The translations under genes and the position numbers were made by a program. DNA of 64,000 nucleotides, taken from positions 4,064,001-4,128,000 of the forward strand of contig NZ_CP042331.1 in NCBI RefSeq assembly GCF_008253865.1. Reading direction: 5' to 3'. Below, piece after piece: positions 53,444 through 62,910 of this stretch (the first letter of the stretch is position 1; each line of letters starts with the position of its first letter). The notes under the pieces are model-generated. The model worked only from the letters and a program-made list of their open reading frames with translations. It had not been told where the DNA came from and ran no database searches. Origin of the DNA: Bosea sp. F3-2 (GTDB lineage: Bacteria > Pseudomonadota > Alphaproteobacteria > Rhizobiales > Beijerinckiaceae).

Positions 53444-54580
53444 TCACTGGAGCTTCGCCCAGAACACACCGGAATAGGAGATCGGCAGGAACTTCTCGTG
53501 GAATTCCTTGAAGACGGCCTCAGGCTCGACGTCCTTGAACAGGTCCGGATAAAGCTCCTTGGCCATGGCAAGCTCGGCCACGAAGTAATAGGGCGCGTCG
53601 TAGAACTGATGGTAGAAGGCCATCACCTTCTTGGCCTGGACCGCCTTGATCTGCTGGAAGCCGGGCCGCTGCATCAGCGCCGACATTTCCTTCTGCACCT
53701 TCTCGGGCGTCGCATCATAGCCGAGGCTGACGGCGCTGCTGCCGGGGTTGCTGCCGTACCAGTTGGCGCCGGTCAGGAAATAGGCATCCGGGTTGTCGGA
53801 GAGGACCTTCTCCGGCGCGGCCTCGGCCTGGAAGGCGGAGAAATACTGGCTACCCCAGTTGCGTCCACCGGCCTCCTCGATGAAGCGGCCGAAATTGAAG
53901 GGGCCGAAGGTGGCGCAGCAGGGCAGGAGGCCAGCCGCGCGCTCGACGAAGACCATCGGCTTCTTCTTGTCGGGAATCGAGCCGACACGCGCATAAATGC
54001 GGCGGGTCTGGCGCAGATAATAATCGGCGAAGGCGGCTGCCTCCTTCTCCCGGCCGAGGACGCGGCCGAGGAGCTGCACGCTCGGCAGGACGTTCTGGGT
54101 CGGATCCTGGCGGAAATCGACGAAGATCGTGGCGATGCCGGCCTTTTCGAGCTTGCCGAGCAGACCCGTCTCCTGCGCCTTGAAGTAGTTGGAGAGGTCG
54201 AGGATGTAGACCTCGGTGCCGAGCGAGGCGATCTTCTCCATGCTGACATCGGCGGCATAGGGATTGCCCATATCGGCGACGTCCTTGGCCTTCGGGAACT
54301 TCGCCAGATATTTCTGCCAGGCACCCGGATCGTTGGCGATCAGGTCGTTGCCCCAGCCGACCACGCGCTTGAACGGGTCGTCGCGGTCCAGCATCGCGAG
54401 CGTGTAGAGCTGGCGGCCCTCGCTCAGCACGATCTTCGCGGGATCGCGCGTGACGTTGACGACGCGCCCGGCGAGATCGGTGACCTCGATTGTCTCGGCG
54501 CGGGCAGGGGCAGCGGAGAAGACAGCCAGAGCCAATGCGGCAGCAGGAAAAAGGCGCGTCAGCCGGGACAGAGCGAACAT
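53444..54580 (-). CDS. ABC transporter substrate-binding protein, metal-chelate (TroA-like/FecB) type
   Basis: 378 residues. Signal peptide of about 28 residues (ALALAVFSAAPARAE). TroA-like fold with IEVTDLAGRVVNVTRDPAKIVL at the mature N-terminus, the hinge helix, and a C-terminal KEFHEKFLPISYSGVFWAKL. It binds an iron or other metal chelate, or possibly cobalamin. It is the first gene of the operon. An iron control element-like dyad lies 74 nt upstream. The ligand is not resolved by sequence. Confidence 0.9.
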   Translation of the reverse strand: MFALSRLTRLFPAAALALAVFSAAPARAETIEVTDLAGRVVNVTRDPAKIVLSEGRQLYTLAMLDRDDPFKRVVGWGNDLIANDPGAWQKYLAKFPKAKDVADMGNPYAADVSMEKIASLGTEVYILDLSNYFKAQETGLLGKLEKAGIATIFVDFRQDPTQNVLPSVQLLGRVLGREKEAAAFADYYLRQTRRIYARVGSIPDKKKPMVFVERAAGLLPCCATFGPFNFGRFIEEAGGRNWGSQYFSAFQAEAAPEKVLSDNPDAYFLTGANWYGSNPGSSAVSLGYDATPEKVQKEMSALMQRPGFQQIKAVQAKKVMAFYHQFYDAPYYFVAELAMAKELYPDLFKDVEPEAVFKEFHEKFLPISYSGVFWAKLQ

Positions 54581-54881
54581 GATGGCCGTCCATATCGAGA
54601 AAATCGTCTCGCGCTAACACAGTATTCCGCCCAGAGACAAAGAAAATCTGTAATTTTTAATTATTCTAAAGAAATGAATACTGTAATCTTCTTGGAAACA
54701 GGCAATGTACGATCACGAAATATGAGATTCGAAAAGCATCCCGCGCTTAACGGGAACTGGAGCTCCACCGCTGCCGCACAGAGACGCGGCAGGCCTTTGC
54801 CGCACGGCACGATTTGTGCTCGAAATCACGGCGACGACGATCGGCCCGCTTGGGCCGGCGACAGCGGAAAGGATGGGGTCC
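54581..54881. promoter_or_regulatory. Divergent control region with ICE-like dyad and long inverted repeat
   Basis: 301 nt. The half next to the ABC operon is AT-rich. TTTTTAA-TTA-TTCTAAA (54654-54670) matches the Irr/ICE consensus TTTAGAA-N3-TTCTAAA at 12 of 14 arm positions. It is flanked by a perfect 9-bp inverted pair, ACAGTATTC (54619-54627) and GAATACTGT (54676-54684). The part nearer eutB is GC-richer, with no clear signal. Confidence 0.5.
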
Positions 54882-56270
54882 GTGGCCTACCGCCATGTCA
54901 TCGGCTCGCGGAGCTATGTCTTCGAAGATTTGCGCGACCTCATGGCCAAGGCCACGCCGTTGCGCTCGGGCGATCAGCTCGCCGGGCTGGCAGCAGCCTC
55001 GGCCGAAGAGGCCGTCGCGGCTCGGATGACGCTGGCCGATTTGCCGCTCACGACCTTCCTCCACGAAGCGCTGATCCCCTACGAGGTCGACGAGGTCACC
55101 CGCCTGATCCTCGATACGCATGACGCGGCAGCCTTTGCTCCTGTCGCAAGCCTGACAGTCGGCGGCTTCCGCGACTGGCTGCTGTCGGATGATGCGTCGA
55201 GCGAGGCGCTGGCCCGGCTTGCCGGAGGCATCACACCTGAAATGGCAGCTGCCGTCTCGAAGATCATGCGCCTGCAGGATCTGATCGCCGTGGCGCGGAA
55301 ATGCCGGGTGGTGACGCGCTTCCGCAACACGATCGGCCTGCCCGGCACCATGGCGGTGCGCCTGCAGCCGAACCACCCGGCCGACGATCCGCGCGGCATC
55401 GCCGCCTCGATCATCGACGGGCTGTCCTATGGCTGCGGCGATGCCGTGATCGGCATCAACCCGGTCTCCGACAATCTCGGCGTACTTTCAGACCTGCTCA
55501 AGCTGCTCGACGAGGTCATCCAGCGCTATGCCATCCCGACGCAAGGCTGCGTGCTGACCCATGTCACCTCCTCGATCGAACTGATCGGGCGCGGCGCGCC
55601 GGTCGATCTCGTCTTCCAGTCCGTCGCCGGCACCGAAGCGGCCAATCGCTCCTTCGGCATCGATCTTTCCGTGCTGCGCGAGGCTTACGAGGCCGGGCTT
55701 TCGCTGAAGCGCGGCACGCTCGGGCAGAACCTGATGTATTTCGAGACGGGTCAGGGCTCGGCGCTCTCGGCGGAGGCCCATCACGGCGTCGACCAGCAGA
55801 CGCTGGAGGCACGCGCCTATGCGGTCTGCCGCGCCTTCGATCCCCTGCTGGTCAATACGGTCGTCGGGTTCATCGGGCCGGAATATCTCTATGACGGCAA
55901 GCAGATCACCCGCGCCGGGCTGGAAGACCATTTCTGCGGCAAGCTGATGGGCCTGCCGCTGGGCTGCGACGTCTGCTACACCAACCATGCGGAAGCCGAT
56001 CAGGACGACATGGACGCCCTGCTGACGCTGCTCGCAGCGGCCGGGGTCACCTATGTCATGGGCGTGCCGGGCGCCGACGACGTGATGCTGAACTATCAGT
56101 CGACTTCATTCCACGACCAGCTCTACATCCGCGATCTGCTCGGCCTGAAGCGCGCGCCCGAATTCGAGCGCTGGCTGCAGGAGCAGGGCCTGACGGGCAC
56201 CGATGGCCGGCTCCTGGCTCAGGCCGGCGCGCCACGCCTTGTGACGTCTCTGGCGGAGATGGTGGCATGA
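54882..56270 (+). CDS. eutB: Ethanolamine ammonia-lyase large subunit
   Basis: 462 residues (E. coli EutB is 453). Adenosylcobalamin-dependent enzyme that converts ethanolamine to acetaldehyde and ammonia. Diagnostic parts: LRSGDQLAGLAAAS, RLQPNHPADDPRGIAA, GDAVIGINPVSDN, LYFETGQGSALSA-like MYFETGQGSALSA, NTVVGFIGPEYLYDGKQI and GCDVCYTNHAEADQ. I chose the GTG at 54882 (AGGA at 8 nt); an ATG at 54873 is possible. It overlaps eutC by 4 nt. Confidence 0.96.
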   Translation: MAYRHVIGSRSYVFEDLRDLMAKATPLRSGDQLAGLAAASAEEAVAARMTLADLPLTTFLHEALIPYEVDEVTRLILDTHDAAAFAPVASLTVGGFRDWLLSDDASSEALARLAGGITPEMAAAVSKIMRLQDLIAVARKCRVVTRFRNTIGLPGTMAVRLQPNHPADDPRGIAASIIDGLSYGCGDAVIGINPVSDNLGVLSDLLKLLDEVIQRYAIPTQGCVLTHVTSSIELIGRGAPVDLVFQSVAGTEAANRSFGIDLSVLREAYEAGLSLKRGTLGQNLMYFETGQGSALSAEAHHGVDQQTLEARAYAVCRAFDPLLVNTVVGFIGPEYLYDGKQITRAGLEDHFCGKLMGLPLGCDVCYTNHAEADQDDMDALLTLLAAAGVTYVMGVPGADDVMLNYQSTSFHDQLYIRDLLGLKRAPEFERWLQEQGLTGTDGRLLAQAGAPRLVTSLAEMVA

Positions 56271-57034
56271 GCGCGCCCGACCCGTGGCGGAAGCTCTCGG
56301 CGCTGACGCCGGCGCGCATCGGCATCGGACGCGCTGGTTCGGGCCTCGGCACGCACGAAACCCTGCGCTTCGCCCTCGCCCATGCGCAGGCCCGCGACGC
56401 CGTCCACGCCGAACTCAACGCGGCCGCGCTCACAGTCGAGCTCGCATCTCTCGGACTCACCTCCCTTCAGGTCGCGAGCCGGGCAGCCGGGCGCGCCTCC
56501 TATCTGCTGCGACCCGATCTTGGCCGCAGCCTCGCTTCGGAAAGCCACGCCGCGATCGCGTCTAGCGGAGTCGCCGGTTGCGACATCGCGCTCGTCATTG
56601 CCGACGGCTTGTCGGCGCGGGCCGTGCAGGCCCATGCCGCCCGCTTCGTCGCGGCCTTCCTGCCGATCGCGGAGCGCCGCGGCTGGTCGCTGTCGCCGGC
56701 CGTCATCGCCTCGCAAGGCCGCGTGGCAATCGGCGACGAGATCGGCCTGCTCGTAGGCGCAAGGCTGACGCTGCTGCTGATCGGCGAACGACCCGGCCTG
56801 TCCTGCCCGGACAGCCTGGGGCTCTATGTCACCTACGCGCCGCGTCCGGGCCGCAACGACGGCGAACGCAACTGCGTCTCGAACATCCATGGCGCAGGTC
56901 TGGCGCCCGCCGAAGCCGCAGCGCGCGCTGCCTGGCTGGTCGAGGCTGCATTCTCGCGCGGGCTCTCCGGCGTCGCGCTGAAGGACGAGAGCGCCGCCGG
57001 GACGAGCCCGCGCCTCGCCGCCGACGCACCCTGA
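56267..57034 (+). CDS. eutC: Ethanolamine ammonia-lyase small subunit
   Basis: 255 residues. Partner of EutB; both hold the cobalamin cofactor. Motifs: TPARIGIGRAGSGLGTHETLRF, DIALVIADGLSARAV, LLIGERPGLSCPDSLG, and the closing RPGRNDGERNCVSNIHGAGL. No eutA, shell or aldehyde-dehydrogenase genes follow. It depends on the ATGA overlap with eutB for translation. Confidence 0.96.
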   Translation: MSAPDPWRKLSALTPARIGIGRAGSGLGTHETLRFALAHAQARDAVHAELNAAALTVELASLGLTSLQVASRAAGRASYLLRPDLGRSLASESHAAIASSGVAGCDIALVIADGLSARAVQAHAARFVAAFLPIAERRGWSLSPAVIASQGRVAIGDEIGLLVGARLTLLLIGERPGLSCPDSLGLYVTYAPRPGRNDGERNCVSNIHGAGLAPAEAAARAAWLVEAAFSRGLSGVALKDESAAGTSPRLAADAP

Positions 57035-57041
57035 ACCCTGC

Positions 57042-57134
57042 CGTCATGGCCGGGCTTGACCCGGCCATCTCGCGACCAGCGCGCTCTGGTCCAGAGATTC
57101 TCGGGTCTACGCTTCGCTTCGCCCGAGAATGACG
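57042..57134. repeat. Inverted repeat related to family A, entering a coding sequence
   Basis: Starts CGTCATGGCCGGGCTTGACC and ends CGAGAATGACG, with arms around GAGATTCTCGGGTCTACGC. It has the CGTCAT...ATGACG end rule of family A with a different body. Its right 28 bases supply the last 8 codons and stop of the kinase-fold gene at 57107. Confidence 0.6.
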
Positions 57135-58171
57135 TCTGCCCCCGCCATGGCTTCAAGCGCCCGCTGCGCGAAGCGCTGCGCCAGAGGCGCAAACTCCGCA
57201 GCATTGGCAGCGGCAGCTGTTCCGCTCCTGACACGGTCGGCAATGCCGACGAAGATCACGGCGAAACGGAACAGCGCGAAAACGAGATGGAAGCGCATGA
57301 GCGGAGCGGTCGGCACCGCATGCTCATAGTAATGCGCGAGGAATTCGCGCTCGGTCGGAATGCCAAGTGTCGCATGGTCGAGCCCGAGGATGCCGCCATA
57401 TTCGTCCGGCGCCGTATGCCAGGGCATGGCGCAATAGCCGAGATCGGCGAGCGGGTGGCCGAGCGTCGACAATTCCCAGTCGAGGATGCCGATCACCTCG
57501 GGCTTCGTCGGATGGAACAGCAGGTTGCCGAGCCGGAAATCGCCATGCGCGATCGCGACCTGCCCGTCATCGGGCGGCAGATGCGCCGGCAACCAGTTGG
57601 CCACCGCGTCCAGCTCCGGGATAGGTTCTCCCGGAGATTCGCGCAGCTGCTTGGTCCAGCGCGCGATCTGGCGCTCGAAGTAATTGCCGGGCCGGCCGAA
57701 ATCGCCGAGACCAACCTCGTCGGGCTTGACGGCGTGGAGCTTCGCCAAGGCCTCGGCCATGCCGAGATAGAGACCGCGCCGTTCTGCCGGCACGAGACCA
57801 GGCAAGGCGCAATCATGGAAGATCCGGCCGTCGAGCCGCTCCATCAGATAGAAGGGCGTGCCGAGTGGCTCGGGCTCGGCATGGAAAAGCACCGCGCGCG
57901 GGACCGGCACATCGGTCGATGCCAGGGCTTCGAGAACACGGTATTCCCGGTCGATAGCGTGGGCGCCACGCAGGATCGGGCCCGACGGCTGCTTGCGCAG
58001 CACCAGACGTTGCCCGCCGTGATCGACGAAATAGGTCGGGTTGGATTGCCCGCCGCCGATTCGCTCGATGGAGAGCAAGCCCGGGCCGAAGCGCTCGTCC
58101 AGGAAGACCGCCAAAGCGGCGGGGTCGAAATCGGTCTTGCCGCCTGAAGCCTCGCCGCCCTGTCCGGTCAT
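57107..58171 (-). CDS. APH-fold kinase family protein (LvaA/ACAD10-kinase-like)
   Basis: 354 residues. Aminoglycoside-phosphotransferase fold with the Brenner-type motif IAHGDFRLGNLLF and the metal-binding Asp of ILDWELSTLGHPLADLGY. It resembles the kinase that works with acyl-CoA dehydrogenase-like partners in 4-hydroxyacyl-CoA breakdown (LvaA; kinase part of ACAD10/11). It follows the dehydrogenase gene by 9 nt. Its last 8 residues come from a repeat element, so the original C-terminus may differ. Confidence 0.85.
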   Translation of the reverse strand: MTGQGGEASGGKTDFDPAALAVFLDERFGPGLLSIERIGGGQSNPTYFVDHGGQRLVLRKQPSGPILRGAHAIDREYRVLEALASTDVPVPRAVLFHAEPEPLGTPFYLMERLDGRIFHDCALPGLVPAERRGLYLGMAEALAKLHAVKPDEVGLGDFGRPGNYFERQIARWTKQLRESPGEPIPELDAVANWLPAHLPPDDGQVAIAHGDFRLGNLLFHPTKPEVIGILDWELSTLGHPLADLGYCAMPWHTAPDEYGGILGLDHATLGIPTEREFLAHYYEHAVPTAPLMRFHLVFALFRFAVIFVGIADRVRSGTAAAANAAEFAPLAQRFAQRALEAMAGADVILGRSEA

Positions 58172-58180
58172 CGCGATGCC

Positions 58181-59398
58181 TCAGCCCTGTGCTTGTCCGG
58201 CGACGGGCCAGCGCCAGAAATCCCGGCCTTCCTCAGTGAGGAAGCGGTTCAGCACCATCTTGTGAACCTCGTCGGCGCCATCGACCAGCCGCGCCTGGCG
58301 GGCGTAGCGGTAGATCCACTCCAGCACTGTGTCCTTGGAGTAACCGCGTGCGCCGTTGATCTGGATCGCGACATCGGCGGCATCGTGCAGGACATTCGCG
58401 ACCTGGACCTTGGCCATCGAGACCTCCTTGCGGGCGAAGCCGCCACGATCGAGCTCCCAGGCCGCCTTCATCACCAGCATGCGGCCGATTTCGATGCGCA
58501 TGGCGAGATCTCCGAGCTTGAGCTGGATGCTCTCGCGATCGGCGAGGCGCTGGCCGAAGCCGTAACGCTCGGCGGCATAGGCCTGCGCGATCTCGATGCA
58601 GCGCTTGGATAGGCCAAGCCAACGCATGCAATGGGTCAGGCGGGCCGGGCCGAGGCGAACCTGCGTCACCTTCATGCCCCTGCCCTCGCCGCCGAGCACA
58701 TCCTCGGTCGGGATTTCCAGCCCATCGAACTCCAGTTCGCAATGGCCCCCATGCTCTTCCGGCCCCATGATCTCGATGCGTCGGAGGATGCGCCATCCCG
58801 GCTGATCGGCATGGAAGAGGAAGGCGGTGAGGCCGTTGCGCGCATCGTCCGAGGTGCGGGCGATCAGGATGAAGTGCTTCGCCTCCTCCGCGCCGGTGAT
58901 GAACCATTTGCGGCCGCTGACGACATAGCGGTCGCCGCGCCGCTCGGCCTTGGTCAGGATCATCGAAGGGTCGGATCCGCCGCCCGGATGCGGCTCGGTC
59001 ATGGCGAAGGCGGAGCGGACCTCGCCCTCGACGATGGGTTTCAGCCAGCGTTCCTTCTGGTCGGGCGTGCCCAGCGCCTCCAGCACCATCATGTTGCCGT
59101 CATCCGGCGCAGCCGAATTGAAGGCGACGGGGCCGAAGATCGAGCGGTTCATCTCCTCGTAAGCGACCGCCATGCCCATCTTGCCGAGTCCGGCCCCGCC
59201 GGTCTCGGGCTTGAGCTGCAGGCACCAGAGCCCGGCGGCACGGGCCTTGGCGCGCAAGGTCTCCAGCAGAGGCAGCGCGATATTGCCATGGGCGTCATAG
59301 GACGTCTGGTCCGCTTCGAGCGGCATGATCTCGCGCTCGACGAAGGCAGCGATGCGGGCGCGATAGTCTTCGATGCGGGGGGAAATCTCGAAATCCAT
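58181..59398 (-). CDS. Acyl-CoA dehydrogenase family protein (LvaC/ACAD11-like)
   Basis: 405 residues. FAD-dependent fold with ACAD motifs: FAMTEPHPGGGSDPSMI (FAD-binding), WFITGAEEAKHFIL, and the C-terminal helix bundle with RYARQARLVDGADEVHKMVLNRFL. It matches the ACAD11/LvaC-like group that eliminates phosphate from 4-phosphoacyl-CoA. I chose the ATG at 59398 by the family N-terminus; an upstream open frame is not conserved. It sits between the SDR and the kinase-fold gene with 8-9 nt gaps. Confidence 0.88.
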   Translation of the reverse strand: MDFEISPRIEDYRARIAAFVEREIMPLEADQTSYDAHGNIALPLLETLRAKARAAGLWCLQLKPETGGAGLGKMGMAVAYEEMNRSIFGPVAFNSAAPDDGNMMVLEALGTPDQKERWLKPIVEGEVRSAFAMTEPHPGGGSDPSMILTKAERRGDRYVVSGRKWFITGAEEAKHFILIARTSDDARNGLTAFLFHADQPGWRILRRIEIMGPEEHGGHCELEFDGLEIPTEDVLGGEGRGMKVTQVRLGPARLTHCMRWLGLSKRCIEIAQAYAAERYGFGQRLADRESIQLKLGDLAMRIEIGRMLVMKAAWELDRGGFARKEVSMAKVQVANVLHDAADVAIQINGARGYSKDTVLEWIYRYARQARLVDGADEVHKMVLNRFLTEEGRDFWRWPVAGQAQG

Positions 59399-59406
59399 GG
59401 CCGTTC

Positions 59407-60153
59407 TCACAGGGACGAAACGAGATGGCCGCCATCGACCTCGATGGTCGCGCCGGTGATGTAGCTGCCAGCGGCCGAGGCGAGCAGCAGCAATGCGCCG
59501 TCGAGTTCCTCCGGCCGGCCGAGCCGGCGCTGCGGGATGCGCTTGACGAGTTGCTGCCCGGCTTCGGTGGCGAAGAAATCGCGGTTGATGTCGGTCTCGA
59601 TATAGCCTGGGCACAGCGCATTCACCCGGAGACCGTCGCGCGCCCATTCCAGCGCCAGGGCCTTGGTGAGCTGGATCACGCCCGCCTTGGAGGCCGCATA
59701 GGCGCTGACGCCGCCCGCGACACGATGGCCGAGGATCGAGGCGATATTGACGATGGCGCCGCCCTTGCCACTCTCGCGCATGCCGCGCGCGACCGCCTGA
59801 GCGACGAGGAAGACGCCCTTCAGATTGGTGTCGAGCACCGCGTCCCATTCGGCTTCGGAAAGGTCCGCGGCTCGGCCGGCGCCGCTGATGCCGGCGTTGT
59901 TGATCAGGATGTCGAAGGGCCGGTCGCCGAGCGCATTCGCGATGGAGGCGGAATCGGCGACGTCCAGGGCAAGGCTATGAGCGGTGCCGCCCGCTGCGGC
60001 GATCACTTTCCCGGCGGCCTCCAGCGCGGATTGCCTGCGCGCCGCCAGCGTGACCGCGACGCCATGACGCGCGAGCACTGTCGCGAAGTGCAATCCCAGC
60101 CCGCCTGACGCCCCCGTCACCAGGGCGCTCTTCCCAGAAAGATCCTCGAACAT
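59407..60153 (-). CDS. Short-chain dehydrogenase/reductase (SDR)
   Basis: 248 residues, classical SDR. Motifs: ALVTGASGGLGLHFA (TGxxxGxG), NNAGISGAG, the catalytic YAASKAGVIQLTKAL (Tyr-x-x-x-Lys), and PGYIETDINRDFF. First gene of the three-gene operon; the ATG is at 60153. In the lva pathway the SDR (LvaD) reduces a 4-ketoacyl-CoA, so this may do a similar step; this is inference. Confidence 0.92.
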   Translation of the reverse strand: MFEDLSGKSALVTGASGGLGLHFATVLARHGVAVTLAARRQSALEAAGKVIAAAGGTAHSLALDVADSASIANALGDRPFDILINNAGISGAGRAADLSEAEWDAVLDTNLKGVFLVAQAVARGMRESGKGGAIVNIASILGHRVAGGVSAYAASKAGVIQLTKALALEWARDGLRVNALCPGYIETDINRDFFATEAGQQLVKRIPQRRLGRPEELDGALLLLASAAGSYITGATIEVDGGHLVSSL

Positions 60154-60221
60154 CAGGCATCCCGCTTCGAACGCGGGCAACTGTCGGCCGGTTGCCGGCT
60201 GTGATCAAGCGCGTGCCATGC

Positions 60222-60250
60222 AAAAAGCCCGGCGCCACGCGCCGGGCTTT
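60222..60250 (-). terminator. Rho-independent terminator after csbD
   Basis: On the minus strand GCCCGGCG-CGTGG-CGCCGGGC followed by TTTTTG, 30 nt after the csbD stop. The mirrored A/T-runs could also end transcripts from the other strand. Confidence 0.85.
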
Positions 60251-60279
60251 GCTTGATGTCCGAACAGCCGCCGGTGGGG

Positions 60280-60486
60280 TCAGTGCCACCGCTGACGGTC
60301 GTACCATGCATCAATGTCGCTACGGACCTGATCCTTGGCGATGCCGTAACGCTCCTGGATCTTGCCTTCGAGCTGGTCGCGCTTGCCAGCGATGACGTCG
60401 AGATCGTCATCGGTCAGCTTGCCCCACTGCTCCTTCACCTTGCCCTTGAGCTGCTTCCAATTTCCTTCGACCCGATTCCAATCCAT
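60280..60486 (-). CDS. csbD: CsbD family stress-response protein
   Basis: 68 residues. Small hydrophilic protein with the full CsbD pattern: MDWNRVEGNWKQLKGKVKEQ, WGKLTDDDLDVIAGKRDQLEG, KIQERYGIAKDQV. The ATG at 60486 is preceded by AGGAG. The function is unknown, but CsbD proteins are classic general-stress targets. An EcfG-like promoter (one mismatch) lies 35 nt upstream. Confidence 0.93.
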   Translation of the reverse strand: MDWNRVEGNWKQLKGKVKEQWGKLTDDDLDVIAGKRDQLEGKIQERYGIAKDQVRSDIDAWYDRQRWH

Positions 60487-60520
60487 CGGATGCTCCTTTC
60501 TCGTGAGTGGATGGCTTATC

Positions 60521-60545
60521 AACGTCTCAGGAGTGGAATGGTTCG
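60521..60545 (-). promoter_or_regulatory. EcfG-like promoter for csbD (one mismatch)
   Basis: On the minus strand CGAAC (60545-60541), N16, CGTT (60524-60521), ending 35 nt before the csbD ATG. One mismatch in the -35 (CGAAC instead of GGAAC), -10 exact. Confidence 0.55.
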
Positions 60546-60632
60546 GCAGCCGCCGGATCCTTCGGACGCAGTTGCATCATTTTTACCCGGATGATATTTG
60601 ATACGCCGTTCTGATGACAGTGGCGACGAGCG

Positions 60633-60968
60633 ATGCGCAGCGAAGATAGAAAGGCGGCAACGGCCGCCTACAAGGAACGAAAATCGGTGGCGGGCATCTA
60701 TGCCTTCCGCTGCGAGGCGAGCGGGCAGATCTGGGTCGGCCGCGCGCCCGATCTGGCGACGATCGAGAACCGCCTGCGCTTCACGCTGCGCCATGGCAGC
60801 CACCGGCAGCGCAGCCTGCAGACAGCGTGGAACGCGCAGGGGTCCGACGCCTTCCGGTTCGAGGCGCTCGAAAGGCTGGAGGACGAGGATATCGCCTATG
60901 TGCTCGATCGGGTGCTGAAGGAGCGCCTCGCCCACTGGCAGGCAAAGCTCAACGCCGAGGCGCTCTAG
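60633..60968 (+). CDS. GIY-YIG nuclease family protein
   Basis: 111 residues. GIY-YIG-type fold: AGIYAFRCEASGQIWVGRAPDL carries the GIY...(Y/W)VG pair, followed by RLRFTLRHGSHRQRSLQTAW. The last about 40 residues are a helical region. Function unknown; small stand-alone members of this family are common in Rhizobiales. The ribosome-binding site is weak. It converges on lepA. Confidence 0.78.
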   Translation: MRSEDRKAATAAYKERKSVAGIYAFRCEASGQIWVGRAPDLATIENRLRFTLRHGSHRQRSLQTAWNAQGSDAFRFEALERLEDEDIAYVLDRVLKERLAHWQAKLNAEAL

Positions 60969-60998
60969 AATGCAGGCGGCGCGCTGGAGCGCCGCCGC

Positions 60999-62804
<1,806 letters not shown>

Positions 62805-62890
62805 GCGCGCGCCATAGCAGTGAAGCCGCCTGCCGCCAAGCGCCGGCCCGCAAATGCGCCTGCGCCGGGCAGGCTTGCCATTCTAATATA

Positions 62891-62905
62891 AGAGAATTAT
62901 TCTCT
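62891..62905. promoter_or_regulatory. Operator-like dyad over the start of the XRE-cupin gene
   Basis: AGAGAA-TTA-TTCTCT, a perfect inverted repeat 5 nt before the ATG at 62911, in an AT-rich patch. It occupies the place of a ribosome-binding site. Binding by the encoded regulator would block both transcription and initiation. Inferred. Confidence 0.55.
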
Positions 62906-62910
62906 GATTC

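Noticed and set aside
54745..54800. Possible cobalamin riboswitch before eutB
   Set aside because: CGGGAAC...CCGCTGCCGCA loosely recalls the B12 element, but the GGTG...core and the conserved GCCACTG box are missing. A covariance-model search would decide.
52307..55123. A 938-codon open frame on the plus strand
   Set aside because: Opposite the metal-chelate ABC operon; it also runs into eutB in another frame. Composition is that of an antisense shadow.
58181..59848. A longer acyl-CoA dehydrogenase starting at 59848
   Set aside because: The extra 150 codons are read from inside the SDR gene in another frame and are not protein-like. The family N-terminus begins at 59398.
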